From contig JADMJV010000013.1 in the NCBI GenBank assembly GCA_018780265.1, positions 204,907 through 263,802 on the forward strand: a stretch of DNA of 58,896 nt. The letters run 5' to 3'. Of this stretch, positions 1 through 8,412 are shown in pieces. This DNA is from a bacterium. GTDB lineage: Bacteria; Vulcanimicrobiota; Xenobia; Xenobiales; JADMJV01. The notes beneath the pieces were generated by a model. That model ran no database searches. It was not told where the DNA came from and was given only the letters and a program-made list of their open reading frames with translations. The translations under genes were made by a program, and so were the position numbers. Numbering within the stretch: position 1 is the stretch's first letter; each line of letters starts with the position of its first letter.

Positions 1-285
1 ACCATTGAAGGCGCCGCCGGCGGGGGACTGACGCCATGGGCCGTGATTGGCAGCAACGCCACCGAGGGTGAAATCGGCGGCTCGGCCTACGCCACCCGTG
101 TCAACACCAAGGACTACGGACTGAACGTCCATGGCGCAGCGCTCGGGATTCATGACCGCGTCGAGCTGTCGATAGCGCAGCAGGACTTCAACACCCGCGC
201 CACCGGCACGGCACTGGGCCTGCCGGGCCTGCACCTGAAGCAAACCGTGGTAGGCGCCAAGGTGCGCGTGCTGGGCGACCTCTTT
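1..285 (+). other. DUF3034-like segment joined in frame to hemG
   Basis: Translated from base 1 this reads TIEGAAGGGLTPWAVIG, then GGSAYATRV, GAALGIHDRVELS and VVGAKVRVLGD. That order of motifs is characteristic of DUF3034 proteins, a family of predicted outer-membrane-type beta proteins of unknown function found mainly in Proteobacteria. It ends abruptly at about base 280 where HemG sequence begins. Family assignment is from memory of the motif pattern. Whether the join is natural or an assembly error cannot be decided here. Confidence 0.65.
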
Positions 286-1260
286 TTGCCAGCCAGTCGC
301 GCCGAAGACCAGACTCTGGCGCAGTTTGTGGCCCGACGCATGGGCCGGGAAGTGCTGGAGCGGTTAGCCCAACCTTTGATTGCCGGCATCTATGCCGCCG
401 ATCCTGAGTATCTCAGCCTGGCCGCCACCATGCCGCATTTGCTCCACATGGAAAGGACTTATGGCAGCCTGCTGCGCGGCTTTTGGAAAAGCCACGCACA
501 GGCACCGGTCATGGCCAGTCTGCCCCAGGGTCTTGGCCAGTTGATTGCGGTGCTGGAGCGCCAGGTGGCCGCTCATGTGCAACTGTCCACGCCTGTGACG
601 GCTGTCGCGCCACTCCCCGCGGGCGCAGGCTGGATCGTGAATAGCAACGGGCAAAGCTGGCAGTGTCGCCGCTTGGTGCTGACCACCCCGGCCCAGCACT
701 GCGCCACTCTGCTGCGATGCTTCGACGAGCCAACCGCCCAACTGGTGGGGGGAATCCACTGCCGCAGCGTGGCGATTGTCAATCAGTTTTATTTTGCCGA
801 GCAGTTGGGGCTCAATCTGCCTCGATGCCAGGGCTTCCTGGTGCCTCTGCCGGAAGGGACTTCCTTTTCGGCCATCAGTCTGGCTCACAAAAAATGGCCC
901 GACCGAACTTCCCCGGGCTTCGTGAACCTGCGAGTCCATCTGGGGGGAGCCGGCCGCGAAGACTTTTTGGAGCAAGAGGATGAGACCCTGGTGTCTCGAG
1001 CCACTGAGGAAATAAAGCCCTGGCTGGGTATCCAGGGCGAACCTTTGAAAAGTACTCTGACGCGCCACACTCAACGCCTCCCCGAGTACCGTCTGGGCCA
1101 CAAGGCCCGCATCCAACAGATCATGGAGAACGTCAACCACTGGCCCGGCCTGCAACTCACGGGCAACTGGCTGAGCGGGGTGGGCATAGGAGAGTGTATC
1201 TCACGCGCCGACGCCCTGAGCAAACACTGGAACAACCGGGAGGTCCTATGCAAAGCCTGA
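1..1260 (+). CDS. hemG: Protoporphyrinogen oxidase, C-terminal two thirds, chimeric N-terminus (partial)
   Basis: The frame is open from base 1, so the 5' end is missing. From about residue 95 the protein matches the FAD-dependent protoporphyrinogen oxidase family (oxidation of protoporphyrinogen IX to protoporphyrin IX): motifs LFLPASRAEDQT, FVARRMGREVLERL, PLIAGIYAADPE and LSLAATMPHL, then the usual C-terminal end LTGNWLSGVGIGECI. The first ~94 residues do not contain the expected N-terminal FAD-binding GxGxxG region. They resemble the DUF3034 family instead (see the separate entry). The stop overlaps the start of the radical SAM gene, so the two are probably co-translated. As it stands the protein lacks its dinucleotide-binding fold and would not be functional. 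Assignment of the C-terminal part is secure; the reading of the whole ORF as one gene is doubtful. Confidence 0.8.
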   Translation, partial: TIEGAAGGGLTPWAVIGSNATEGEIGGSAYATRVNTKDYGLNVHGAALGIHDRVELSIAQQDFNTRATGTALGLPGLHLKQTVVGAKVRVLGDLFLPASRAEDQTLAQFVARRMGREVLERLAQPLIAGIYAADPEYLSLAATMPHLLHMERTYGSLLRGFWKSHAQAPVMASLPQGLGQLIAVLERQVAAHVQLSTPVTAVAPLPAGAGWIVNSNGQSWQCRRLVLTTPAQHCATLLRCFDEPTAQLVGGIHCRSVAIVNQFYFAEQLGLNLPRCQGFLVPLPEGTSFSAISLAHKKWPDRTSPGFVNLRVHLGGAGREDFLEQEDETLVSRATEEIKPWLGIQGEPLKSTLTRHTQRLPEYRLGHKARIQQIMENVNHWPGLQLTGNWLSGVGIGECISRADALSKHWNNREVLCKA

Positions 1261-2435
1261 TCCGTCGACCACCCAACGCCCTGGAAAAGCCTTTCCTGGT
1301 GATCTGGGAGGTGACCCAGGCCTGTGATCTGGCCTGCCAACACTGCCGAGCCAGTGCCGTCAAACAGGCACATCCTCATGCCTTGACGCGTGCCGACGGG
1401 GAAAAGCTGCTGCGCGATGTGGCTGCCTTCGGAAAGCCTTATCCATTGATAGTGTTCACCGGGGGAGACCCCTTTAAGCGGCAAGACTTGACCGACTTGA
1501 TCCGCTACGCCCGGTCCCTCGACCTGCATGTGGGTGTATCCCCATCGGCCACACCGCTACTTACACTCGAAAATCTAGAGCGCATCCAGCAGGCCGGGGC
1601 CCAGACCATATCGCTGAGTATCGACGGCAGCCACGCCCAGCTTCATGACCGCTTTCGCGGCGTGGAAGGCTCCTTCGACTACACCATGGCCGGCTGCCGC
1701 TGGGCCCAGCAACTGGGCCTTAAGCTGCAAGTCAACACCACCATCGGTCGCCATAATTTGCATGACCTGGTCGAACTGGCCACACTGGCCTACCGCCTGC
1801 GCCTGATGACCTGGAGCGTCTTTCTGCTGGTTCCCACCGGCCGCGCTCACGCTGACCAGAGCCTGAGCGCCCACGAAATCGAGGCCGTGATGCATTTTCT
1901 GGCCGATGTGTCCGCCTGGATTCCGCTCAAAACGACCGAAGGCCATCACTACAAGCGGGTGGTGATGATGCGCAAAATCTTGCAAGAGCGGGGGCTGAGT
2001 CACGACCAGGAACTCAACCTCCCGCCCCTGTACCACATGTTACGTCGTGCCTGGCAGGAGCGAGTCTCAAAAATGGCCCCCCGGGCGGCGGCCCGCCGCC
2101 AGCCAATGCACATCAACTCGGGACAGGGCTTCGTATTTGTGAGCCATCTGGGTCATGTCTTTCCCAGCGGATTCCTGCCTATCGCGGCCGGCAATGTGCG
2201 CACTCAGAGTTTGGTGGAAATTTATCGCGAATCCCCCCTCTTTCAATCGCTCCGTCAACCTTCACAGCTCAAAGGTCGGTGTGGTCAGTGTGAGTTTAAA
2301 GAAGTGTGTGGGGGGTCGCGCTCTCGCGCCTACGCTATGCACGGCGACGAACTGGGCGAAGACCCCTCCTGCGCCTACCAACCCGGCAGTTTTCCCTACC
2401 CGGTTCAACTCGCCGGGTTGGTCCACAGCAGCTAG
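1248..2435 (+). CDS. Radical SAM/SPASM protein of the heme-associated (NirJ/AhbD-like, TIGR04053-like) group
   Basis: The protein has 395 residues. The radical SAM cluster motif C26-x3-C30-x2-C33 (CDLACQHC) lies near the N-terminus, followed by TGGDP and the barrel strands ISLSIDGS and NTTIGRHN. A C-terminal SPASM region has further cysteines (GRCGQCEFKEVCGG and a later Cys) for auxiliary Fe-S clusters. Relatives act in heme or heme d1 side-chain modification, and its position directly behind protoporphyrinogen oxidase supports a porphyrin substrate. I chose ATG 1248 because GGGAGGTCCT sits just upstream. It overlaps the hemG stop by 13 bases. The exact reaction cannot be read from sequence. 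Confidence 0.8.
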   Translation: MQSLIRRPPNALEKPFLVIWEVTQACDLACQHCRASAVKQAHPHALTRADGEKLLRDVAAFGKPYPLIVFTGGDPFKRQDLTDLIRYARSLDLHVGVSPSATPLLTLENLERIQQAGAQTISLSIDGSHAQLHDRFRGVEGSFDYTMAGCRWAQQLGLKLQVNTTIGRHNLHDLVELATLAYRLRLMTWSVFLLVPTGRAHADQSLSAHEIEAVMHFLADVSAWIPLKTTEGHHYKRVVMMRKILQERGLSHDQELNLPPLYHMLRRAWQERVSKMAPRAAARRQPMHINSGQGFVFVSHLGHVFPSGFLPIAAGNVRTQSLVEIYRESPLFQSLRQPSQLKGRCGQCEFKEVCGGSRSRAYAMHGDELGEDPSCAYQPGSFPYPVQLAGLVHSS

Positions 2436-2439
2436 ACTT

Positions 2440-3177
2440 TCACCTTCGATATTCGTTGGCCACAAATTTTTCCAGGGCCGGCCGGTCCTCGACGTAGATC
2501 GAGCGCCCGCGCAGACGCAGACTCCCCTGGCGAGCCTTCTCGTGAATAACGCGAGAAACAGACTCGATGCTGGTCCCAGCCAGTTGGGCCATCTCCTCAC
2601 GAGTCAAGGGGGCCAGTGCATAGGGTGGCGTTTCCGCCGAATACTCGAGCATCAAACTGGCCACGCGGCCCGGGCTGCTCAAGCCGACCAATCTCATCAG
2701 GTGAGTTTCCGTCTTCTCCAGCGCGTGCGCCTGAGCCCCCAAGATATTCTGAGCAAACTGGGGATCGGCTGCCAGGGAGGCCAACACCGCCGGCCCGGGA
2801 AGCTGACAAACCACGGCCGGCGAAACGACCTGAGCGGTATTCGAGGACGCCTGTTTGCTGAATATCCGACGAAAACCAAGAAATTCTCCGGGTCCGGCCA
2901 GACGCACAATCTGCACACGGCCGGCCGCATCCGTTCGGTAAACCTTGATCAGGCCTGAACTGATGCAAAATATCCCCCCCCCACGGCTCCCTTGATGATA
3001 TAGAACGGAGCCGCGAGAATAGAGGCGACTGATTCGCCCCTTCTCAAGGGCCTCCACTACCCCTGGCGTGACCTCTTGTAAAAGTTCGGCCTTTCGGCCC
3101 GCGTGGCAAAGCCAACAACTGTGACAGGCCTGGCACGCCTCCGCCGACTTTAATACATCGGATCCCGAAGTTCCCAT
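2440..3177 (-). CDS. Crp/Fnr-family transcriptional regulator with N-terminal Cys cluster
   Basis: A 245-residue regulator. The cyclic-nucleotide-binding-type barrel spans about residues 35-150 (GSVLYHQGSRGGGIFCI, GPGEFLGFRR). A winged helix follows at about 170-230 with the recognition region REEMAQLAGTSIESVSRVI. The N-terminus contains four evenly spaced cysteines, C-x2-C-x2-C-x2-C within CQACHSCWLCH. This could hold an Fe-S cluster as in FNR, although FNR spacing differs; the same stretch also spells two CXXCH motifs. It is convergent with the heme genes (4-base gap) and divergent from the sensor kinase. A TTGAC-N4-GTCAA palindrome stands upstream of its start, so autoregulation is likely. 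Ligand (oxygen, NO or heme) is inferred only. Confidence 0.85.
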   Translation of the reverse strand: MGTSGSDVLKSAEACQACHSCWLCHAGRKAELLQEVTPGVVEALEKGRISRLYSRGSVLYHQGSRGGGIFCISSGLIKVYRTDAAGRVQIVRLAGPGEFLGFRRIFSKQASSNTAQVVSPAVVCQLPGPAVLASLAADPQFAQNILGAQAHALEKTETHLMRLVGLSSPGRVASLMLEYSAETPPYALAPLTREEMAQLAGTSIESVSRVIHEKARQGSLRLRGRSIYVEDRPALEKFVANEYRR

Positions 3178-3223
3178 CTGGGCATTTTAGTAGCCAGCAC
3201 TACAAATAACCTTGACATGGATC

Positions 3224-3253
3224 ATGTGTCTTTGACGGGCGTCAAAGACACAT
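3224..3253. promoter_or_regulatory. 30-bp perfect palindrome, probable Crp/Fnr-type operator
   Basis: Two 14-base arms (ATGTGTCTTTGACG and its exact reverse complement) are separated by GG. The core TTGAC-GGGC-GTCAA has the half-site spacing of FNR/FixK/Nnr-type boxes. It lies between the divergent Crp/Fnr regulator and the sensor kinase gene. A TTGACA at 3212-3217 may be a -35 element. Binding by the adjacent regulator is inference. Confidence 0.6.
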
Positions 3254-3318
3254 CAGCACCAGTCCTTACCTGGTCTTGAAGATTCTTGGAGGAATTTGCC
3301 TGACGCCCTCGCTTTTGG

Positions 3319-4911
3319 ATGGGTCAGCTCCTGGACCGCGAAGCGGCCGGAGTGGAACTGCCCGAAGACTATCATGTCGACCTGCATCTGGACCCGGACA
3401 AGGAGTTGCCCGAAGCGCTGGGCCAACTTTTGATGCAGTTGGTGGAGGCGGCCGGGGGTCAGGCGGGGGTGATGACCACCCGTCTGCCCGATCAGCTTGA
3501 GCCGGTAACTTCTCTTTACGGCGTGGATTGGGAAGGTTCGGGGCGGCTGGTGGGTCTGATGGAGTCGCTGGTGGAGAAGACGGGCGGGGTTCCGCCCGAG
3601 CAGTTGGCCGAGTTGGAGCGCGAGGCCCGCTGCCGGGGCACCGGTCGGCCCCTGGCCATCCCGATTCGCAGCGGGGGGCGTCCGGTGGGTGTTTTCTGCC
3701 TGTGGCACCCCAGCGAAGCGCCTCCTTTGCTGCAGGACAGTCCGGGTCTGGTCCACCTCAATGTGGATAAGTTTGAGATGGGCCTGCAGGGGGCGCGCCT
3801 GTTGGAGCGTTTGTTGCACGAGCGCAAATGGCTGGAAGCGGTGGTGCAGCACAGCACCGACGGGGTGGTGATCCATGACCCGGACGGCAGGGTGATGGGT
3901 TACAACCTCACCATGTCGCGGCTGTCGGGCTGGAAGATCGGCGAGGCCGTGGGCGAGCCCGGCCATGAGGCCTTCCCCTTGGTGCTGCAAGAAAATTCGG
4001 ACCACGTTTTTGATTCGCAGGGGGCCCCCAAAGAGAGCGGGGTGGCTGTGTCGGGGGCGGTGCCCTGGCTGTCGGCCACCGATCCGGTCGAGGCCAGGCT
4101 ATTGGCCCGCAACGGGCAGAGTGCCGAGGTGGAGGTGATCGGATCGCCTCTCTTCGACCGTCAGGGTCAGCCTTTGGGCTGGGTGATGACCGTGCGCGAC
4201 ATCACCCGGCGCAAAGAGATGGAGCGGCTGCACAAGCTGTTTTTGTCGGCCGTTTCCCACGAACTGCAGACCCCTATCGCCATCATTCGTGGCTATGCAG
4301 GCCTGCTGGCCGATCCCGAAGTGCCTGTAGATATGGCGGGCGTGCGCAGCCAGGCACAGATTATTGTAGAGGAGGCCCAGCGCCTCGAGGGCATGGTGCA
4401 GCAGATGCTATATGCCACGCGCATTCAAGCGGGAGGATTGAAGCTGCAGCGCCACATTGTGGAACTGGGCCCCTGGCTCAAGAAGTTGGCCGACAAGTTG
4501 CGACCGGTGTTCAAGCTCAAAGGGGTGCGTCTCAGCGCCACCCAGATCGAAGAAGGTCTGTTTGCGGCTATCGATGAGGAACGCCTCCAGCAAGTGGTCA
4601 CCAATCTGGTCGAGAACGCCCTCAAATATGCTGGCGCCAGGCCGGTCAAGCTGCATGTGCGCAGCGACGGCGCTCGCTGGGTGCGGGTGGAGGTGCAAGA
4701 CTATGGGCCAGGCATTGCTCCGGCTGAGCGTGAGCGCATTTTTACCGCTTTTGAGCGGGGCGGGGATCCCCTGAAGCAGAGGGTGCGCGGGGCAGGGTTA
4801 GGCCTGTATATCTGCAAAGCCATCGTGGAGGCCCATGGGGGTAAAGTGGGGGTTGAGGCCCATCAGGAAGGTGGAGCGGTCTTTTTCTTCACCTTGCCCA
4901 AAGAGAGGTAA
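3319..4911 (+). CDS. Soluble PAS sensor histidine kinase
   Basis: A 530-residue histidine kinase without transmembrane segments, so it senses a cytoplasmic signal. A GAF-like region occupies about residues 40-150 and a PAS domain about 170-298 (VVQHSTDGVVIHDPDG, then VRDITRRKEME). HisKA carries the phospho-acceptor His314 in SAVSHELQTP. The ATPase domain has the N box NLVENALKYA (Asn433), the G1 box DYGPGIAP and the G2 box GAGLGLYI. An in-frame TGA at 3301 forces the start to 3319. A strong GGAGG at 3288-3292 is 26 bases away, further than usual, so initiation may be atypical. Its response regulator follows after 9 bases. The signal is unknown; proximity to the Fnr-type regulator suggests redox control. 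Confidence 0.9.
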   Translation: MGQLLDREAAGVELPEDYHVDLHLDPDKELPEALGQLLMQLVEAAGGQAGVMTTRLPDQLEPVTSLYGVDWEGSGRLVGLMESLVEKTGGVPPEQLAELEREARCRGTGRPLAIPIRSGGRPVGVFCLWHPSEAPPLLQDSPGLVHLNVDKFEMGLQGARLLERLLHERKWLEAVVQHSTDGVVIHDPDGRVMGYNLTMSRLSGWKIGEAVGEPGHEAFPLVLQENSDHVFDSQGAPKESGVAVSGAVPWLSATDPVEARLLARNGQSAEVEVIGSPLFDRQGQPLGWVMTVRDITRRKEMERLHKLFLSAVSHELQTPIAIIRGYAGLLADPEVPVDMAGVRSQAQIIVEEAQRLEGMVQQMLYATRIQAGGLKLQRHIVELGPWLKKLADKLRPVFKLKGVRLSATQIEEGLFAAIDEERLQQVVTNLVENALKYAGARPVKLHVRSDGARWVRVEVQDYGPGIAPAERERIFTAFERGGDPLKQRVRGAGLGLYICKAIVEAHGGKVGVEAHQEGGAVFFFTLPKER

Positions 4912-4920
4912 GCCCAAGTT

Positions 4921-5649
4921 ATGTCACAGTCCGGCCAATTTCGGAATCGCTTGATTCTGGTCATAGAAGATGAGCCGCGTATGCTCGATTTGATGCGCAT
5001 CACCCTGGAGGGGGCTGGATTTGTGGTTTCGGGGGCGATGTCGGCTCAGGAGGGGCTGGGGAAACTGCGCGACGAGATCCCCGATCTGGTGGTGCTCGAC
5101 CTCAATCTGCCCGACCTGTCTGGCTTTGAGGTGCTGCGCGAAATTCGCAATACGGTCCAGGTGCCGGTGATCATGGTGACCGTCCAGGCCAATGACGACG
5201 ACCGCATCTTTGGGCTCGAACTGGGGGCCGACGACTATCTGGGTAAGCCTTTCAATCATCGCGAATTGGTCAGCCGCATCAAGGCCGTTTTGCGGCGGGC
5301 GGAGATGCCCGCGCCGGTGACGCGCGGGGCCGTCAAGGTGGACGAAAACTTGAGTGTCGATCTGGATAAGCGGGAGGCAACCGTGGGCGGCAAAACGGTT
5401 CACCTGCGCCCCACCGAATTCAAGCTGCTCTACCAGTTTCTCAACAATCCTGGACGCATTCTTACCCACGAACAATTGCTCAGCCGAGTGTGGGGGGCTG
5501 AGTACCGGGATGACACTCAAATCCTGCGCCTCTACATCACTTACCTGAGGAAGAAGCTTGAGCCCAATCCAGACGGACCTAAGTACATCACCAACGAGCG
5601 CGGACTGGGCTATCGCTTCATCGACTACCGGGCCACCGAAAAGGCCTAG
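4921..5649 (+). CDS. OmpR/PhoB-family response regulator
   Basis: 242 residues. The receiver domain (about 10-125) has acidic EDE near the N-terminus, phospho-acceptor Asp60 in LVVLDLNLP, and the conserved Lys in LGKPF. A C-terminal winged helix of the OmpR type (about 140-235) contains LRPTEFKLLYQFL and the recognition-helix/wing sequence VWGAEYRDDTQILRLYITYLR. It is the cognate partner of the preceding kinase. Target genes are unknown; the downstream Ser/Thr kinase is a possible read-through target, with a 73-base gap. Confidence 0.93.
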   Translation: MSQSGQFRNRLILVIEDEPRMLDLMRITLEGAGFVVSGAMSAQEGLGKLRDEIPDLVVLDLNLPDLSGFEVLREIRNTVQVPVIMVTVQANDDDRIFGLELGADDYLGKPFNHRELVSRIKAVLRRAEMPAPVTRGAVKVDENLSVDLDKREATVGGKTVHLRPTEFKLLYQFLNNPGRILTHEQLLSRVWGAEYRDDTQILRLYITYLRKKLEPNPDGPKYITNERGLGYRFIDYRATEKA

Positions 5650-5722
5650 AGAGTCAGGCTGGCAACTTTGCATTCCCTGGTTGGGGAGGTCTCCTACGGC
5701 GGGGCCGGGAAATCGTACGTCG

Positions 5723-7009
5723 ATGCGCACCTCCTGGTTTCTCGCGGTTTTGTGGTTGTCATCGGCTCACGCCGAGCCGCGCCAATTCCAGGTGGATGTC
5801 TTTCCAGCTCAGGTCCAACTGCGCCTCGACGAACAGCCCGTGCGCTCGTCGGGCCCTGGCCTCTACCAGGTCGAGCGAGAGCAGATTGCCGCCAAAGGAC
5901 CGCACGAGAAGGTGGCTTTCCGATTCTGTCTGGAGGGTTGGCAAGACGAAATTGTGCTGCTCTCGTGGAACGACCTGCTCGGTCCCCTTGAGCCCATTCG
6001 TTTGCAGCCGGCCAGTTTGATGGCCTATCTCTCGTGCTACCCGGCTCCCATCTTGGGGACCCTGGCCCTGGCCCTGCTCGGCAGCGCCTGGCTGTGGCGC
6101 GCCACTCGTCAGGCCAAGATATGGCACGACCGAGATCAGGCCTTGCAAGACCGTCAGGCCTCGTCAGCGGTGTCTGATCCATTCATCGGACATTCTCTGG
6201 GGAGATTTTTGATCACCCGGAAACTTGGTGCCGGAGGAATGGCCAACGTCTATTTGGGCGAGTCCATCGAATCGGGGAGTCTGGTGGCCATCAAAGTGGT
6301 ACGGCCCGAAGAATTGGATGCAGAGTTCGAAGCTCGCTTCCGACGCGAAATCGAGGTCAGCTGCAAACTTCAACACCCTCATATCGTGTCCGTTCAGGGA
6401 GGAGGGACCGAGCGAGGTCTGCCGTACCTCATTATGGACTACATTCGGGGCTTCACCGTGGATAGCTTTATCACCGACCAGGGTTTGCCCATCGCGCAGG
6501 TCAAGCAATGGCTCCCCCAATTGTGCGAGGCCTTGGAATACGCCCACCAGTCAGGTATTGTGCATCGCGACTTGAAGCCGTCGAATATCATGATCGATGA
6601 GCACGGCAAATTGTTGTTAATGGACTTTGGACTGGCTCGAAGTCGGGACGCGTCCACGCTCACCGCCACCGGAATGGCGCTGGGAACTCCCGCCTATGTA
6701 GCCCCCGAGTTGCTGGGCGAAGTGTCCACCAAGATTACCCTGACCCCATTGTGCGATCAATATTCTCTGGGGGTTATGGTCTATGAGTGGCTCTGCGGCA
6801 AGCTGCCAATCGATAGTGACGACCCCGCCCGTTTGGCCTTTCTCCACATCACGAAGCCGCCCATACCCATTCGCACCTACCGTCCCGAGCTGTCCGAAAA
6901 GCTGGAGGCAACCCTGGCCAGGATGTTGGAAAAGGACCCCGGCCATCGCTTTCCTTCGGTGGGCCAGGCCTGCCACGAATTGATGCTCGCGTTGCCCGCG
7001 GAGGATTAG
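5723..7009 (+). CDS. Membrane Ser/Thr protein kinase with extracytoplasmic PEGA-like domain
   Basis: The frame is open further upstream, but ATG 5723 gives a clear signal peptide (MRTSWFLAVLWLSSAHA) and 428 residues. Residues 18-98 form a small beta-rich extracytoplasmic domain. A transmembrane helix follows at about 106-126 (LGTLALALLGSAWLW), then a cytoplasmic Hanks-type kinase from about 160. Visible are the glycine loop GAGGMANVY, AIKVV (Lys191), HRDLKPSN (Asp283) and DFGLAR (Asp301), so it should be active. The N-out, kinase-in order is the reverse of PknB. Its extracytoplasmic domain aligns with that of the kinase at 8400-9788. Its stop overlaps the FHA-BTAD gene start by one base, pointing to that protein as substrate. 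Confidence 0.88.
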   Translation: MRTSWFLAVLWLSSAHAEPRQFQVDVFPAQVQLRLDEQPVRSSGPGLYQVEREQIAAKGPHEKVAFRFCLEGWQDEIVLLSWNDLLGPLEPIRLQPASLMAYLSCYPAPILGTLALALLGSAWLWRATRQAKIWHDRDQALQDRQASSAVSDPFIGHSLGRFLITRKLGAGGMANVYLGESIESGSLVAIKVVRPEELDAEFEARFRREIEVSCKLQHPHIVSVQGGGTERGLPYLIMDYIRGFTVDSFITDQGLPIAQVKQWLPQLCEALEYAHQSGIVHRDLKPSNIMIDEHGKLLLMDFGLARSRDASTLTATGMALGTPAYVAPELLGEVSTKITLTPLCDQYSLGVMVYEWLCGKLPIDSDDPARLAFLHITKPPIPIRTYRPELSEKLEATLARMLEKDPGHRFPSVGQACHELMLALPAED

Positions 7010-8412
7010 TGCAAGAAGACAGCACGGTCGATATCCGGCCCGAGCAAGAGGGAGAATTTTGGCGGACTACTTGGGAGTTCGTCGTCACTACACCCAGTGA
7101 ACAGCGTCACTATCCCATTCATCGCAGTGTTGTCCTATTGGATTTCGGCGACGAACAACCTCACCTGCAATTTCACTGGCTGAAAGGTCACCTGATCTTC
7201 GCTAATCTGCGCAAGTCCGTCCCCTTGGTTCATCGCCGGGCCCCCTCCGTGGGCGGCGAGTTGGAGGTCGGCGAGTCGCTGAGTTGGGGACCGGGTTGGA
7301 CCTTGCGGTTGCATGATCGGGCCAACCAGAACCGGGCCACCTTGGAATGCTACAGCGACCCGTTTTACGCCAGAATCTGGCCCATCGAGCCAACCACTTC
7401 CCAAATCGGCCGAGCGGGGCGGCGCGCTAACCAGGTGATCCTGGCCCATCCCACGATTTCTCGAGAACATGCCACTCTTGCCTGGGAAGGCTCCGAGGTC
7501 CTTGTGACGTGCGACTCATCCTCGGCTTTGGTCCTGGTGGACGGAGAGCAGGTGCAACCCGGCCAGCCTGCGCCAGTTCAAGACGGCGCCATGCTTCAAT
7601 TGGGAGCCCTGTTATTTCAGTTTCGGTTACTCCCTCCGAGCTTCGTGCCGGCATCTAATGGAAAAATCCACCTGCAATCGTTGGGGACCTTCCAGGTAAA
7701 GCTGGGCGACAAGTTGTTGGTGGAGAAGGTGTGGCGCACGCAATCGATGCGCTGGTTGTTGGCCCGGTTGGGCCTGGAGTGGGGCCGTCCCTTGGCCGTG
7801 GAATTGTTACTCAACGAGTTTTGGCCGGAGAAGAAGGAAGCCAGCGCTCGCAACAATCTGAACTTCAATTTGTCCAGTCTGCGCCAACTGTTCCGCAGCA
7901 AGGCTATGGTGGCGGACCCATTCCTGAGAGGCGCCGGAAGTGTGCAATTGCACCCGGATTTGCTAGAAGAGCATGATGTGGTCCGGTTCCGCGACACGCT
8001 TGCGCAGGCCGGGCAGGTGATCAGGGACTCCCCCCTTCAAGGTCTGAAGCTGTACGAGCGAGCCCTGGCCCTGTATACCGGACCTTACTTGCCGGGTTGC
8101 TATATGGAGTGGGCTCAGCTGGTTCGGGAGCGTCTGGAGCAGGAAGTGCTGCAGGCAGGCCGAGCAGCCATCCAGGGATGCCTCGATCAGAAAATGTACC
8201 ATCAGATTCAGTCGCTGGCCCCCAAACTGCTGGCCATCGATCCGTGCTGTACAGCGACCCATTCCGTGTTGCTGAGTTTAGAAGCCCACTCGGCGGCAGA
8301 CCTGGCAAGGCTGTATAAGACCTATTGCCAGGCTATGGAGGAGCAACTGAGCCTTCCACCTGACCCCCAGGTGACGCGAGTGTATGAAAATGCCTTGACT
8401 CAAAAGACCTGA
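7009..8412 (+). CDS. FHA domain and BTAD/SARP-type transcriptional regulator
   Basis: 467 residues starting with GTG at 7009, which shares one base with the kinase stop. Residues ~130-205 are an FHA phosphothreonine-binding domain: IGRAGRRANQ, then HPTISREHA, retaining the key Arg135, Ser151 and His154. Residues ~20-110 may be a second, degenerate FHA-like fold. From ~215 comes a SARP-type winged helix (RTQSMRWLLARL, NNLNFNLSSLRQLF), then a helical BTAD/TPR region (LYERALALYTGPYL) to the end. The likely scheme is docking to phosphorylated kinase followed by transcription control. Binding sites are unknown. The 3' end overlaps the convergent second kinase gene by 13 bases. Confidence 0.85.
   Translation: MQEDSTVDIRPEQEGEFWRTTWEFVVTTPSEQRHYPIHRSVVLLDFGDEQPHLQFHWLKGHLIFANLRKSVPLVHRRAPSVGGELEVGESLSWGPGWTLRLHDRANQNRATLECYSDPFYARIWPIEPTTSQIGRAGRRANQVILAHPTISREHATLAWEGSEVLVTCDSSSALVLVDGEQVQPGQPAPVQDGAMLQLGALLFQFRLLPPSFVPASNGKIHLQSLGTFQVKLGDKLLVEKVWRTQSMRWLLARLGLEWGRPLAVELLLNEFWPEKKEASARNNLNFNLSSLRQLFRSKAMVADPFLRGAGSVQLHPDLLEEHDVVRFRDTLAQAGQVIRDSPLQGLKLYERALALYTGPYLPGCYMEWAQLVRERLEQEVLQAGRAAIQGCLDQKMYHQIQSLAPKLLAIDPCCTATHSVLLSLEAHSAADLARLYKTYCQAMEEQLSLPPDPQVTRVYENALTQKT

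Noticed and set aside
3212..3240. Complete sigma-70 promoter around TTGACA 3212
   Set aside because: No convincing -10 at 16-18 bases; kept only as part of the operator entry.
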